DNA of 64,000 bases from Cystobasidiopsis lactophilus. Taxonomy: Eukaryota > Basidiomycota > Agaricostilbomycetes > Agaricostilbales > Chionosphaeraceae. Shown in pieces: positions 44,694-57,197 of the stretch. The DNA is taken from the NCBI GenBank assembly GCA_001599975.1, contig BCIO01000004.1:657434-721433 (forward strand). Reading direction: 5' to 3'. Every line of letters begins with the position of its first letter. Positions within the stretch are counted from its first letter, which is position 1. The notes beneath the pieces were generated by a model. The model made no database searches. It worked only from the letters and a program-made list of their open reading frames with translations, and had not been told where the DNA came from. A program made the position numbers and the translations under genes.

Positions 44694-47600
44694 ATGGCTG
44701 GTTTAGGCATCTCCTTCTCGCCCGGCCTGCTCCAGGAGATCGAGCACATCAGGCCGCAGAAACGACCCTTGCCCGCGCTGCCCATGCGCAGGGCCATTTC
44801 CTGCGAAGAGCTCAAATCCCAGCCGCAACCTCAACGTCGGGCGCGGATTGCAGAGGAGGAGCCTCAGATCATTGACTCTGGCCTGGACTCGGTTTTGGAG
44901 GAGGAAGAGTACGACTCGGCCTTGGAAGACGAGGAGGAGCAGCCCGTCATGGAGCGGACGAGGCGGCAGTCGAGCTTCGACGGCCTCGTCCAGAGCGCCG
45001 CGCTCCGAAACATGAACCGACCTGTCGAAGCGCCTTTGGCTCGGTCGCTGGGCAGGCCGAGGAGCATGATGGAGCTCGGCCAGATGTCCGCCTTGCACGC
45101 CGCCGCGCTTGACCCTCGCGCCCACCAAGCTTCCTTGCTCCGCTCCTACCATCAACCGGCGCCTGCGTATGTGAACGACCAGCCGGCATCGATGTCTCGC
45201 TCGACTTCGGCTGCTGGCCAGCTTCAGCTCAACTACCAATTCCCGCCTCGCTCCCAGCCCGCCTCGCCGGTCGACTCAGAAGCCTCTTACACTTCCGCTG
45301 CAGCCATGCATCTGGCCCGAGCCAAGTCGCAACTGACCATGCGGTCCACGTCGCCCATGCCAGTGGTCGAAGGTGGCGCTCATTCGTACTCGCCCGACCG
45401 ACAGCGCCACACTACGAGCTTGGACCCGACTATGGCAGAGGAAGAGACCAGCTCAGTCGTGGGGACCCAGCACCAGGACATCAGCTTAACCCGCCACTCG
45501 ACCCTCTTGTCCGCCGGCGCCAACCCGTTGAAGCGGCAAAAAGAGCTCAACCGGCTACTGACGCCTTCCAACCCCAAGCTCACCTCTTCTTCCTCGTCCT
45601 TGAAAGAGGACAGCCCGGCGAAGAAGTCGCCGATCATGCTGGAACAGGCTAAAGGCAAAGCGAGGGTCGAGCTGGACGTTGTGCTCGCCAGCCAGCTCAT
45701 TGTGGAAGGCGGCCTGCTCAAGGGCAAAATGACGGTCAAGGTTAATAGCAAGGAGAAGGACGGCAGTGACAAGGAGCTGTGGATCAACTTGCCGAAAGTT
45801 CGAGTGGTCGGCTTTGAAGGTGCGCTTCTTTGTTCTCCCAAGAGTGACTGCGATCTTGTTCTGACCTAACCAATGCACTCAGAGCTGGCCAACGGGGGCG
45901 CAAGGCACATCTTCTACCACCACGCATCGCCCATCTCTGGCCAGACCGATAACTCACCCTTACCGTGCTTTGTCGCCAATTCACCCTCGGACGAAGAGGG
46001 CTTCTCAAAGGCGAAAAATGGAGCGCATTCTTTCCCGTTCAGCATGCGGTTGCCGATCGGAAAGGGGGCCAAGGGCAGCTTGAAGTGCAAGCAGGGCGAG
46101 GTCAAGTACATTGTCATCGGGTGAGTGGCCTTATCTTCTTCAGCATGCGCTTTATTCTTAGCTTGCGATTGCCACACGCAGCTCGATCAAGCTCAAGTCG
46201 AAAAATGGCCAAGACCGCTCCATCGCCCACTTTTACCGTCAAATCGAAGTCTTCCCTTACCTCGACCGGACCACCACCCTGGCGTCTTCGCCGGAGCTCC
46301 TGAGCGCTGAAGCTTCTAAGGGCCTGTTTTTGGGCGGCGACGGCAAGGTGGAGCTGACGGCAAGCATCCACCGCTCGAACTGGGTGGCCGGCCAAATGGC
46401 CTACGTCTCCGTCTCGGTCGCCAACCGCACTTCGAAGAAGGTCAAAAACCTGGCCTTGACTCTGGTTAAGACCACTACCGTCTTCCGCTCTCGCCCGCAC
46501 TCGCCTTCAGGCGACGAACCGGCCCAGCCCGATGTAGACCAGGGAACGGGTCAGGCCACCAAGAAGAAGGTCGCCGAAAGCCTGCTCGAAGTAGGAAAGA
46601 AGGGCGCAAAGGGCGACGTGACGGCGAAAGGCATGTGGCTGGGAGTGGAAGCGAAGGAGAACGCGGAGTTTTGCCACTCGATCCTAGTCCCCGTTGGTTG
46701 CTCGGCTTTTCTTCATTTTGGACCAAACTGATTATCTGAACCAGTCCGATCAACTTTCTGTGACCAAAGGCAAACACCTCGAAGTGTCCTACAGCCTTCG
46801 TGTGGCGGTCAGCAGTTCGCTGGCAGCCGACGTGGCGGTGGAGCTGCCCCTTCGCATCGTCAACTTTGTTTCGCTTGATCCACCACCCGGTCACATCTCT
46901 TCGGAGGTTGCCACCGCAACGGTGGGACAGTCCAAGATGGCTCGCATGATCTCGACGGACACTCTCCAGCCCTCAGAGCTCAACAGACTCGTCGGCAGCC
47001 AAGGCCACGGGCACCCCGAAAAGCAGTTGAAGCACCAAATGTCTCTCCAGTGCATCGGTTCAGCTATCGCCAGCGCTACGGCCCGCCGCAACTCCCAGCA
47101 GGAAGACGACGAGATGGATTCCGGCGACGAGCTGGACACCGTCCTCGATTCCTGCCTTGGTACCCCCATCAACTACGTTGAGGACTCACTCTCCTCCCCT
47201 TCAAAGAGTTTGAGGGTCGTCAACAACGAGAACGCCTCCCCTGGACTCTCTCGATCGCACTCGGCCTACCTCATCGCTACCCCGGCATCGCCAGTACGCG
47301 CGCGCGTTCCCTCTGCGGCTAAGCCTTCCTCATCACCCACCAAACCCACCCCCCTTAAATCGGCCATGAAACCGGCTCGGCGCAACTCCACTCATTCCAG
47401 ATCCTTGTCGACAGAAGGCGCGGTGGGCGCTCGCCGTGGATCGCCCCTCAGCCCTGCCCTATCTCCGGGTGCTTCTTCGGACTCTGGCAGTTCGGTCGCC
47501 ACCCCACAAAGCGACATGCTCTCGCCCAAGGCCTTTCCGATGGTCTACGAGGAGCAACCCAGCGGCCTGGCGTTGCGGACGAAATCGTCTGTGATGTCGC

Positions 47601-47782
47601 TCAAGGCCAAAGATCTCGCGGCAATGTCTGTCCGCGACCGCGTGCACTCGCTCGAAGTACCACATCCCGCCTTCGACCGACGAGGATCGCAGAACTCCAT
47701 TCTCTCTGTGACCAGCCCCGCCAAGCTGGCTCGCGATAACAGCATCATCTCCTTCAAAGCGCCTCTACTCCGGAATTTCTAA
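44694..47782 (+). CDS. Arrestin-domain protein (ART/PalF-like trafficking adaptor)
   Basis: ATG 44694 (MAGLGISFSPGLLQEIEHIR) starts a long Ser/Pro/Gln-rich N-terminal region. An arrestin N-like part follows: LDVVLASQLIVEGGLLKGKM, ELWINLPKVRVVGFEE, RHIFYHHASPISGQTDN, FPFSMRLPIGKGAKGSLKCK, with EVFPYLDRTTTLA. The C-like part reads LGGDGKVELTASIHRSNWVA, AYVSVSVANRTSKKVKNLAL, TTVFRSRPHSPSGDE and LEVSYSLRVAVSSSLAADVA, VELPLRIVNFVSLDPPPGH. A long disordered tail ends at 47782. Three introns are clear (near 45820-45882, 46122-46181 and 46691-46743). Family members link ubiquitin ligases to membrane cargo or take part in pH sensing. I see no sure PY motif, so the subtype is open. Confidence 0.85.
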
Positions 47783-47956
47783 TTGTTCTACCTTGTCTTC
47801 ATGCTTCACGGACGCTTTTGTTTGCCTTTGTACACTTTTATTGACGTCGAGCGACGACGCCTGTATCTTTATTCTATAATCGTCAAGTATCTCTTCATGC
47901 AATGCATCGTACGACCTTTGAAGGACCCCAGACCCGTCCCAGCAGCATGCGATGTC

Positions 47957-48990
47957 CTACGCCTCGAAACGCCTCTTTTGCTTTGAGCGCATCGTCACGT
48001 TCTGTCGCCTTTGGTATTCCGCCCACCCCTCCTCCAGCACTACAAACACCAACCATACGATCCCCACCAAGCCAAACTCGAATGCGAACGGAAATCGGAG
48101 AGGGTAGCGCCAGCGGTAGAGGCTGGCCAGCTGGCCAACGTACTTGATGATGACTTTGCTCGACAGTTTTGACTCGCCGACGACTCTTTTCGAGAAGCTG
48201 AAGGGCACCTCGGCGATTTGGCGATTGGCGACCGACGTTTTGAGAAGAAGCTCGAGGGCGATCTTGAAGCCCATCGGGTTAACGGGCTGTGAGGTCAAGT
48301 ACTGGCGTGGTAGTTGGATCAGAATCATTGGAAGAGACCTTATGATAAGAAAAAGGGGCCCACAAGGTCTTTCGTGAGGCCGAAAAAGCCGGTCATTGGA
48401 TCGCTCGCGCTGGTGAGTGGCCTGGCCAAGATCCGCGCTCCCCACGATATGAGCCTGCGATAGGCTGGCCAGTCCTTGTCCATCTCCACTCCTTTGCCAT
48501 AACGCGTCCCGAGCACGAAAGGCTTCTCGGCTGACAGGGCCGCAATCAGCAGAGGCACGGCCTCGGGAGGGTGCTGCAAGTCGGCGTCCATGACAATGAG
48601 CTTCGTCCCTTCCGCCTCTTGAAATCCTCTCAGAACGGCGCTGGAAAGCCCGCTTTCGTTGGTGCGGACGATCAAGCGCACGTTGTAGCCCTCCGCTGCG
48701 AGGGAGGCGCAAGCCTCTTCCGTCCCGTCCTGGCTGTTGTCGTCCACCACGACGACCTCCGTGGTTGAAGGGTCTTCGACTGCCCTGAATACGCGCTCGA
48801 CCAAAGGCCGGAGATTGGGCGCTTCATGGTAGGCCGGCACAACAATGCTGGCTTCCATCTTTCGAGTGCCTTCTGACGTGTCGATGGCGCTTCGCAGCTT
48901 GGATCCGGCACTGGTAATGTACAGAAACAACAGGAAGGGCGCGACACTCAAGAGTATTGCACGGCGCAAGTGTTGAGCATGCCTTCGCAT
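47957..48990 (-). CDS. DPM1: Dolichol-phosphate mannosyltransferase
   Basis: GT2-family enzyme that makes Dol-P-Man at the ER membrane for N-glycans, O-mannosylation and GPI anchors. Motifs: ASIVVPAYHEAPNLRPLVER, EVVVVDDNSQDGTEEAC, VRTNESGLSSAVLRGFQEAE, the DxD motif in VMDADLQHPPEAVP, LGTRYGKGVEMDKDWPAYRR, and DPMTGFFGLTKDL. One intron (about 48289-48372) leads to PVNPMGFKIALELLLKT and RQIAEVPFSFSKRVVGESKL. A C-terminal hydrophobic segment (FAFEFGLVGIVWLVFVVLEE) marks the single-subunit, yeast-like membrane form. ATG 48990 adds an N-terminal hydrophobic stretch (AILLSVAPFLLFLYI). The inner ATG at 48858 (MEASIVVPAYHEAP) gives the usual family start. Confidence 0.9.
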
Positions 48991-49087
48991 CAAAAAGGTG
49001 ATGGGGAAGGGACAAGATGTTCAAATGGTCGGTGGGAACTCCATCTCGAATGGTGTAGGGTGCCAGTGGTTTCAGATGCAATACACT

Positions 49088-52000
49088 CTACAAAAAGCCC
49101 TGTTTCCTCCAGTAGCTCAGCCACTTGAGGCAGTCGCCAGCGTCAAGCGGCCTGATTTCCGCTAAAGCCTTGGACAAGCTCTGCGCCTTTGTTGTCGACA
49201 GGGTGAGAGGAGTAGCTTTGGCAGTTGCCGCTGAGGCCTTGGCAGTGAAGTAAGCTTGCAGTTTGATCGCCGGATTCTTGGTGGCGTCCGTCTCGCCTCC
49301 GAGGTGTTGGAGCCAATGCTGCCAGTCTGCCAATGGGATCTTCAGTTCGGTGGCAATAGAAGACAGGAGTGTCTCCCAAGGCACAGGGTGGGGGTGGACG
49401 AGATGGAGGATTGGCGGAGGAGACGACTGGCTGAATTGGAAGATGGCTCGTGCAGCGACGTCGACTGGTAGCCAATTCACGTCCTGATTTTTCAGGGTCA
49501 GTCACGTTTGAAATCTCTGGATGATTGAGATATCACACCTCTGCAGGGCTGGGCAAGCATTGTGTGCTTTGGGCCGACTTGACCAGCAGCGGGAACCAAT
49601 CCGTCGTATTCCACGCTCCGTTCTTAGTCGAGCCACACAGTTGACCAATTCGGACGCTTGTGCTCTTCAAAGCAGTTTGAGCAGATGCTGCCTCCAGTAT
49701 GCGTTCGCCGACGTGCTTTGACCTGCCATAGCCCAGAGGCGACGCCAAACAGGTTGATGTCGGCTCTTCTGGCACAGGTGCTCCAGGCGTATATTGGCCA
49801 ACCGAGCTGACAGAAGAAGTATTGATGTAGAGGGGAGGCTCTTGAAACGGCGAGGCAAGGGCGAAGTCGACCAGCGCACGTAGCCCTTTGATGTTGGACT
49901 CGAATGACGGCAGCGACAAGTTGAAGTCCAAACGCCATGCGTTGTGGATGATGCATGTTATCGACTGTTGGATTTTTGCGAACAATTCCGGGTCGACGCC
50001 AAACCCGGGCTGGCCCACGTCACCTTCGACCAGTACGACCTTGCCGCTGTGCAGAATGGCGGGGTCTATTCCTCGGTCGGTCAGTGCGGTGGTCTGTCGA
50101 TCCAAAAGTGATGCGTTCGCAGCCGGGCGGTTGAGGGCGTAGATAGTCGTTGTGGCTGGATCAGATGCGAAGAAGTCCAGTAAGTAGCTGCCCAAAGTAC
50201 CGGTGGTGCCAGTGATCAGAATGGTGCGCTTGCTTGGGCGAGACGAGCTGCCCTTATGAGCGGGGAAGTCAGCTGTGTACTTCTGAATCATGGCGTTGAC
50301 TTGTTGCAGAGCGGCTTGGGGATCGTCGGCCTTGGCCACTCCGGACGTCTGGTCGAAGATGTACTGCGAGAGGGCCACCACAGTGGGATGTTGATACACA
50401 AAATTTGCAGGCAACTTGGGTGCGGCGCCACTCTTCCGCAAGGCTGCAATAAGCTTCTGGCGAATGAAAGTAGCTTGCAAGCTGTTTGCCGATTTCGTCA
50501 GTACGGACTTGGAAACAGGATTGCTTGCTCACCTGTCGCATCCTTGCTCAAACAGATCTCTTTCAGGGTTGATGCTGCCGCCATCTGGACGCACGATCCG
50601 ATGCACAAGCTCAGAAACGTATGTCGAGGTGGCGTCCGCGGTCCACTCTGCGGGAACTTCGCCGTCTGGGCTGGAAGCTTGTTCGACCGTCTCGTACAGT
50701 TGATCGATTTCGTCTATCTCTAGCATCAGGCCAGGTTTGTGGGCCGACGAGCGTGGCCTGCTCACCGTTGTAAAGGTCCAGAGTCTTAGGTCGAGCGACC
50801 GAACCTTTAGTGGTATAGAACATTGGCTTAGACGCTGAGGTGACCAGAATCATTTCTACCTTGGGCATCAGCATTCGAAGAAGGGCTACCGGATGAACCT
50901 TACGCACCTTTATAAACGCGACTATGAGAAGGCGCGAAGTCATTGGCTTGGACAACTTTGGGCCTGATGACTTGTCGTTAGACGAGATTCAAAGCGAAAG
51001 GAAGCACAGGGCTGCCTACCAGATGAGGTTTCGGAAAGCTATCAGTTGTCCTTCGTCTGACGGGTCGATGGCATGATTAGGTGAAGGTTCAATCAAGATG
51101 CCGTTTTGAAAACGACTACGACCAAAGTAGATGCAGGACTTGACGTAGGGGGAGGCTCGGATGATGAGTTCCAGAGGGTTGGGACTGGAGAAGTGTTCAG
51201 CGAGGGCCGGCAGAAAACAAGACGAGGTGACTTACTTCGTCTTCTCGCCAGTCGACAGCATGATTTGATCGTCCACTCTTCCCACAATCTTGATAAGACC
51301 GGGCCGGGTTGGGTGCTTCGCCACCAAGTCGTTGGTGCGGTAGGTGTTGGTGGCTGGGTCTGCCAGAGCCAGGGTGTGCGTGGGCGTTCCCCTCAACACA
51401 AGCTCGTACACCTTTCCTTCGTCGTCTTGCGGCTCAAAAATGGGAGACGTCTTTGAGACCGCCGATTTAGCCAGGTTTTTCCCGTCCGCAAGTCAAACGC
51501 TCACGTTAGCCTGCAGTTCGATCCAGTCCCAATCCAGCCCGTATGGCCTCTCAGCCACAGTCACCGTGACAGGTCCAATCTCCGTACTGCCCCATCCCTG
51601 GTAGAGACCGACGCCCTCTGAAGCCAAGAAATCGCCAACAGCTTTCGGCAGCGGTCCGCCACTGTTTCGCGCCCAGTCGAAGGTCTTCAGAATCTTGATC
51701 GCTTCTTCATCTTGAGACCAGGCCACAAAGTGAGACGGCGGGGAGATGACATGCGTGGCGCCGCTTTCCTTCCACGATTTGAGCACACTTTCTGGCGTAG
51801 GAATTACTGGAGGTTCTTGAGGTGGGAAAGCCACCACAGAGGCGCCAGTACTTGATGGAACTCCCTGTGCTCGATTGGGCCCAGGCTCGGTACGGTCTGA
51901 GAGGGTAGTGCTCACGATGCATTGGAAGAAGCCTGAAGCGTGGAATGGCGGAACAGCCTGCAGGCCAAGCACGTGGTTGCACATATCTTGATAACCATAC

Positions 52001-52740
52001 ATTGGCTATCTGAATGGTCAGCAAGAAGTTCTGAATGGCAGGATGAAATTCCGGGTGCTCACGCTTCGCACCCATTGCAGGAGGAAAAGATGTGTGAAAG
52101 GGATAGGCTTTGGGAATGCCGTGCTGCCAGAGGAATGCAAGATGATGACGATGGACTCCGGGTCTACGCTTGAGAGATCCGGCAGCGGCGAGGTGTCAAC
52201 CGGCGATTTAAAGAAGACCTCATCGAAGAGCGGCGCGTGCAACACCTTGATACCAGAGCCCGCTTCAGCCATCACATCTCTTACAAGCTTGGCCTCTTGT
52301 TCTCCCTCGCTGGCAAAGAGGAACTTGGAGTTGGTGACCTTGAGCAAGTGCGCTACGCCCGGGACCGAATTTCGAGGCGAGAGCAAGAATGCCGTGCAGC
52401 CCGTTCGCAGGATACCGAGCATCAGTGCCACAAAGGAAAGGGTGTCTCTGTGAGCCAGGACAGCAACGACGGGGCGCTCGTTACCAGGCAGCTGGGCCAG
52501 CAGGTCGGCAGCGACTCGATTGACGGCATCTCCAAGCTGGCGCCAGGTGATTTCCTTCAATCCTGAGCCGGACTTGTAGCGAGCGTACACATGGTCACCG
52601 CTGAGCCGAGCGTGGTGGTCGACGATCTCAGCCAGGCAGAGGGATCCATCGAGCGCTGGTGGGGTGAAAGTCGCCGAGCCTTTGGCATGGTGCGTCCTGA
52701 AGTCGTTGGTGGGCAGGAGCTCGGAACTTTTGGAAGCCAT
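49088..52740 (-). CDS. NRPS-like adenylating reductase (A-T-R)
   Basis: A three-domain enzyme that would activate a carboxylic acid, load it on a carrier and release it reductively as aldehyde. ATG 52740 starts MASKSSELLPTNDFRTHHAK. The adenylation domain has VIILHSSGSTAFPKPIPFTH, VPPFHASGFFQCIV and LYQGWGSTEIGPVTVTVAER. A thiolation domain follows, with PERDLFEQGCDS joining LQATFIRQKLIAALRKSGAA (the Ser accepts phosphopantetheine). The C-terminal Rossmann reductase has TILITGTTGTLGSYLLDFFA, TIYALNRPAANASLLDR, INTSSVSSVGQYTPGAP, the YxxxK motif in LGYGRSKHVGERILEAA, DVNWLPVDVAARAIFQFS, ending LSYWRKQGFL. It lacks the extra N-terminal region of aminoadipate reductase Lys2, so it is more likely a CAR-like secondary-metabolism enzyme. 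The substrate cannot be read. Confidence 0.87.
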
Positions 52741-53143
52741 GATTCTGGGATAGAGAGCAAGGAGAACAGAGCCATTTTTGGCACGGCAAAGCAAAGTGCA
52801 CGCTCCCAAGCGGTGGCCAATTCAGTGCGGGGTGACAATCTTCGGCAGCCTGTGCCGAGCGCGCTTGATGAGCTTGAACGAGAGGGCGCAAGGAGCGAAA
52901 GCATTTTGGATAGGCAACAGAGTGAGTCGAAGAAGTTGTGGCAAAGGGGCAAGCTGTTCGATCGAAAAGTTCGTGATGCAATGCAAACAAGGGTATGAAA
53001 GCCAAAATGCAACGATGTGTTAGAAGAAGAGGTGGTGTGAGGGTGGCGAGGTGAAGAGGGACATGGTGAATGTGGTGGTAGTACAAGTTTATTTATTTAG
53101 TCGTTGGGCGCCCGGCGTGAGGAATGAGCTGGCGATTAATTGA
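52741..53143. other. Intergenic region upstream of the adenylating reductase
   Basis: About 400 bp between the reductase start and the transporter stop, both minus. Presumed promoter of the reductase. No gene is supported. Confidence 0.4.
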
Positions 53144-54773
53144 TTATGGCGACCTGGCTTCTTCTGAAAGCAGCGGCGTTGATTCTCTTGACCTCTTGTC
53201 GCTGAAGACGGGCGTCGAAGAGCGGAAGGAGGGGGAGGAGAGGATGCCGTTAAACACGCTGTCATGTTGGACTCAGAATCCGTGCTTCTGAAATGAAGGG
53301 AGAGTCGACTCACAATGTGCCGTAGACCAGGACAGCGAAGCCCACGAGCTGTAGCCACTTGAAGGTTTCCCAGCCGAGGTAAAGCGACACGAGCCAGATG
53401 TTGATGGTCCGGCAGCAATCGATAGTCGAGCGAGCGGTGGCGGAGACACTGCGAAAGGGGAGCGATGAGCTTGACACTCTACAGCAACTCGCGGAAGGGA
53501 AACGCACGTCTTAGTGACTGCCAGGCCGAAAAAGTTGAACAGGCCAATGGAGAGGGCGATGGCGATGCTGGAGAGCCAGACGGACCGGTTGTCGATGATT
53601 TGCTCCCAGCCCACGCGCACGTCAAAAACGCCGCCGGTGCCTTGGGGTGTCCGTCCGACGAGCATGAACATGACGCCCATGAGGAAGAGGGTGACACAGA
53701 GGCCGAAAAAGCCTTCCAAGCCGACCGCCCGCAGTGGCTCGACGCTGTAGTTCAACATGATCTGTGCGAACACCGCAAACGTTAATGTCAGAACCACGCT
53801 GGCCTGATAGTGGGCGAGGGGAGCAACGCACCTTCTCCTCGATCACGAACTGCGAAGCCGTGAAGATTTGGGCGAAAAGCACCAAAGCAACGCCGACCAG
53901 AACCTTGGACACATCGCCCTCCGCCGCTTCCACGTCTGAGTGCTTAGCACCAGACAAGCCGACAATGGCGACGCCCAGGGTGACGACAACCAAGGCGCCA
54001 ATGTCGGATCTGGACAAGCGCCGCCCGAGGTAGAGCACGCTGAACAGGGCAACCCAGAGGGAGAGCGAGCCTCGGACCATTTGGTAGATGGAAACCGGGG
54101 TGTAGAGAAGACCGAGGTTCATGATGGTGGTGCCGGCGAGATCGCAGAAGGCGGGGAGGCAGAAGAGGAACCGTTTGCGCCCCAGCAGCTGGAGGGGCTC
54201 GGGCACCATGAACTCCGAGTCGACGGAGACGACGACCGGGTTAGGGGTGGCACCGTGAGCTGCTTTAGGGAGGCCGGCGCCGCGGGAGCGCTCCTCGTCG
54301 ACCCGGACGGGGATGAGGCCCTGGTTGAGGAGCGAGGCGTCATCGGAGATGGCGATGCCGGAATCCAGCGGTTTGGCGGCGAACTTTGCCTTTAGCTTCT
54401 CGTAGTACTCTTGCTGCTTGCTCAGGAGCGGGTTGTACCGAGAGGTGACGAGCGAGAGGGCGAAGAGGCAGAGGGCCTCGCCCAAGAACATGTTGACGGT
54501 TTGCCAGACCGGTTGCTCGAACGTCCTGGGGTGGGCGGTGCCGCAATCGCCCACGCAGACCTTGTCTTGGGCCTTGGAGAAGAGCGAGTTGGCGGCGCCT
54601 GTTGCGAGCACACAAATCTCAGTTGACACACTCATGCGTCAGCGAGCCCTCGGAATCCAAACCGACCTGTGTCATGCAACTGATCAGCCTTGGCCTACAC
54701 GCTCCGATAAGGGTCCAAAGCACACACCTGTTACCAGCATGCCAGTCACGTACACGACCGTGAGGGCCGACAT
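53144..54773 (-). CDS. DMT-superfamily transporter, SLC35F6-like
   Basis: ATG 54773 (MSALTVVYVTGMLVT) is joined by an intron of about 127 nt to GAANSLFSKAQDK, giving the first helix. Further membrane segments: VNMFLGEALCLFALSLV, LFCLPAFCDLAGTTIMNLGL, YQMVRGSLSLWVALFSVLYL, IGALVVVTLGVAIVGLSG, LVGVALVLFAQIFTASQFVI, GLCVTLFLMGVMFMLVG, SSIAIALSIGLFNFFGLAVT and WLQLVGFAVLVYGT. A hydrophilic loop of about 100 residues splits helices 2 and 3. The tail VFNGILSSPSF...STPLLSEEARSP ends at TAA 53144-53146 and carries a dileucine-like STPLL motif. The SLC35F6 group sits in internal (lysosomal or vacuolar) membranes. Substrate unknown. Confidence 0.85.
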
Positions 54774-55101
54774 GTTGTGTGTTGACTCAAGGGAGAACCC
54801 TCGTCGAATAGCTTATCGCGGATCGGATGCACGCGACCAGGGTGGATGCGCTGGGCTGCTGGGCTGATTGGCCGTCTAAGAACGTCGCGAAGGAGGGTGG
54901 CCTGGGTGTTGATTGGGCAGATGAAGCTCCTGAGGCGTCGAACAGTCGTGGGCCCAGAGCGAGCTTGCTTGGGCTCGCCATTCTGCCGGGACGCGGGGGC
55001 TTCGATACTTGTGGTCCTACTTCAGCCTTATTTCCCAAAGCATAAAGGTTTTTTACATTTCAATTTGGTGGCAAGCGCAAGGGAAAGGAAAGGCAGGGAG
55101 A
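54774..55101. other. Intergenic region between transporter and LEU4
   Basis: About 330 bp with no supported gene. It contains the presumed promoter of the transporter and the 3' region of LEU4. Confidence 0.4.
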
Positions 55102-57197
55102 CTATTTGCCGGGGAGGGTGTTGGGCTGGCTGGCACCGCCGAGCACGCAGCGCTCAAGCAGAGCCTCGAGGTCGTCGGCGTTGCGCACCGCCGCGTTGAC
55201 CGCAGAGATGACGGCCTTGAGGGAGGCAGCCGTCACATCCTCGTCGGTGGCCACGCCCCAGAAGCCAGGAGCTTTGGCGCTGTCCGCCGCGGTGGCGTCA
55301 ACGAGCTCGACGTAGGACGCCGCGCGGGTGTCCGAGCCAACGCCGATGGCGTGTTCTGAGTACTCTCGGATTTTGAGGTTGAGGTTGCAGCCCTTGGCGA
55401 GGGCGTCGAGCAGGGAGGAGAGCGGGCCGTTGCCGTTGCCCTGGACCTCCTTGACCGAGCCATTGTCGAGCAGCTTGCCCTTGAACTGGCGGTGCTTGGG
55501 CCCTTCTTCAGCCGCCATGCTCTCGCCCGCCGCATCCAAAGCGTAGTCGACCAGCTGGAAGCGGCCCTCGAAGCCCTTGCCGTAGCAGTGCGTCGCGCGG
55601 AACACGCGCTCAATGTCCTCCGCTGTCATCTCCTTGCCCGACCGGTCCGCGACCTCTTGGACGATCTGGTAGAAGGCGACTTGGAGACGGCGGGGCAGGT
55701 CGAGCTGCAGAGCCTGCTGCACCAAGTAGGCCACGCCGCCCTTGCCGGACTGCGAGTTGACGCGGATGACGGCCTCGTACGTGCAGCCAATGTCGGCGGG
55801 GTCGAGGCCGAGGTAGGGCATGCTCCAGATCGGGTCTTCGGCTTTAGCGCGGGCTGCAAAGCCCTTTTTGATGGCGTCCTGGTGTGAGCCGGAGAATGCA
55901 GTGAAGACGAGGTCGCCGGCGTACGGGTGGCGGGGGTGGACCGGGATCTCGTTGCACGAGGTGACGGTCTCAATGATGGGGTAGATGTCGGAAAAGTCGA
56001 GGTTGGGGGAGACGCCTTGGGAGTACATGTTGAGGGCGACGGTGACGATGTCGACGTTGCCAGTGCGCTCGCCGTTGCCAAAGAGGCAGCCCTCGACCCG
56101 GTCGCCACCGGCCAGCAGGCCTTGCTCGGTGGCGGCCACACCCGTGCCTCGGTCGTTGTGCGTGTGCAGCGAGACCACAACGTGCTCTCGGTTATTCACA
56201 TGGCGGCAGAAGTATTCGATCTGTAGGGTGCCATGATGGATGAGCATCGCTTAAAGGGTTGCTGAAGGGTAAATAGTGCCTACCTGGTCAGCGTAGTTAT
56301 TGGGGGTAGCGACCTCGACGGTGGCGGGCAAGTTGAAAATGATGGGGAACTCCTTGGCGCGGTCCAAGCCCTTGAACCAGACATCCTGTACCGCGTTGCA
56401 AATCTCGACGGCAAACTCGGGCTCGGTCTGGGTGAAAGTCTCTGGCGAGTACTCAAACTGCCACTGGGTGATGTCGCCTCTCGCCCTCGCCTCGTCGACG
56501 AGCTGGCGGACGAGCTTGACCTTGCCAAGGGCCAGGTCGATGGTTTGCTGCTTGTCGTTGTTGAAGACGGTTTTGCGGAAGAGGGGGGAGGTAGCGTTGT
56601 AAAGATGGAAGATGACCCGCGGAGCGTCCTTGACTGATTCGAAGGTCCGCCTAATCAGGTCTTCGCGGGCTTGACTGAGGACCTGCAGTTTTCATCCCCA
56701 CCTAGGACATCAACATGCTGCTGATGTAGGGTAGGAGGGCGAGACTTGCCTGGAGCCAGACCCCCTCCTTCTCGCCCAGCTTCTTCTCGACTAAGCCGCG
56801 CACAAAGTTGAAGTCGGTGTCACTGGCTGACGGGAAAGCGACCTCAATCTCCTTGAATCCACAAGCCACGAGCTGCAGCGTGTGTGCCGTGTGGTGAGCA
56901 GGCAGCGGAGCAAGCATGAATTTTTAGAACGCAGCGCACCATCTTGTAGAACCTCGTCTTCTGCTCGATGGTCATCGGGTTCACGTTGGACTGGTTGCCA
57001 TCGCGCAGGTCGGAGGAGAGCCACCTGGGCGCCTTGGTGATCTGCTGGTCTGGCCAAGTGCGGTCGGGCAGGTTGACCGGCTTAAACGGGCGGTACTTGG
57101 TGGACGGGTTGGAGAGCATGTTGCCTTGCTGGTGCGCTACACTGCCAGAGCTGAACAGTCGTTTGTACAGGGACGGGCCAGCAAAAGCGGCTTTCAT
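55102..57197 (-). CDS. LEU4: 2-isopropylmalate synthase, mitochondrial
   Basis: Condenses acetyl-CoA and 2-oxoisovalerate in the first committed step of leucine synthesis. ATG 57197 gives a presequence-like start ([20 protein letters not shown]). Catalytic domain: [20 protein letters not shown] (the LRDGNQ signature), [53 protein letters not shown], and the metal-binding HxH in [20 protein letters not shown], followed by [20 protein letters not shown]. The C-terminal LeuA regulatory domain has [19 protein letters not shown] and [16 protein letters not shown], where leucine feedback normally acts. It ends [10 protein letters not shown] at 55102. Four or five introns lie in the 5' half. All key motifs are intact. 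Confidence 0.94.

Noticed and set aside
49088-52740. Alpha-aminoadipate reductase LYS2
   Set aside because: The protein starts directly with the adenylation domain and lacks the N-terminal region typical of Lys2, so a general NRPS-like reductase is the safer call.
55106-56236. Several plus-strand and alternate-frame open frames over LEU4
   Set aside because: All are shadows of the high-GC LEU4 exons, whose minus frame carries every catalytic motif.
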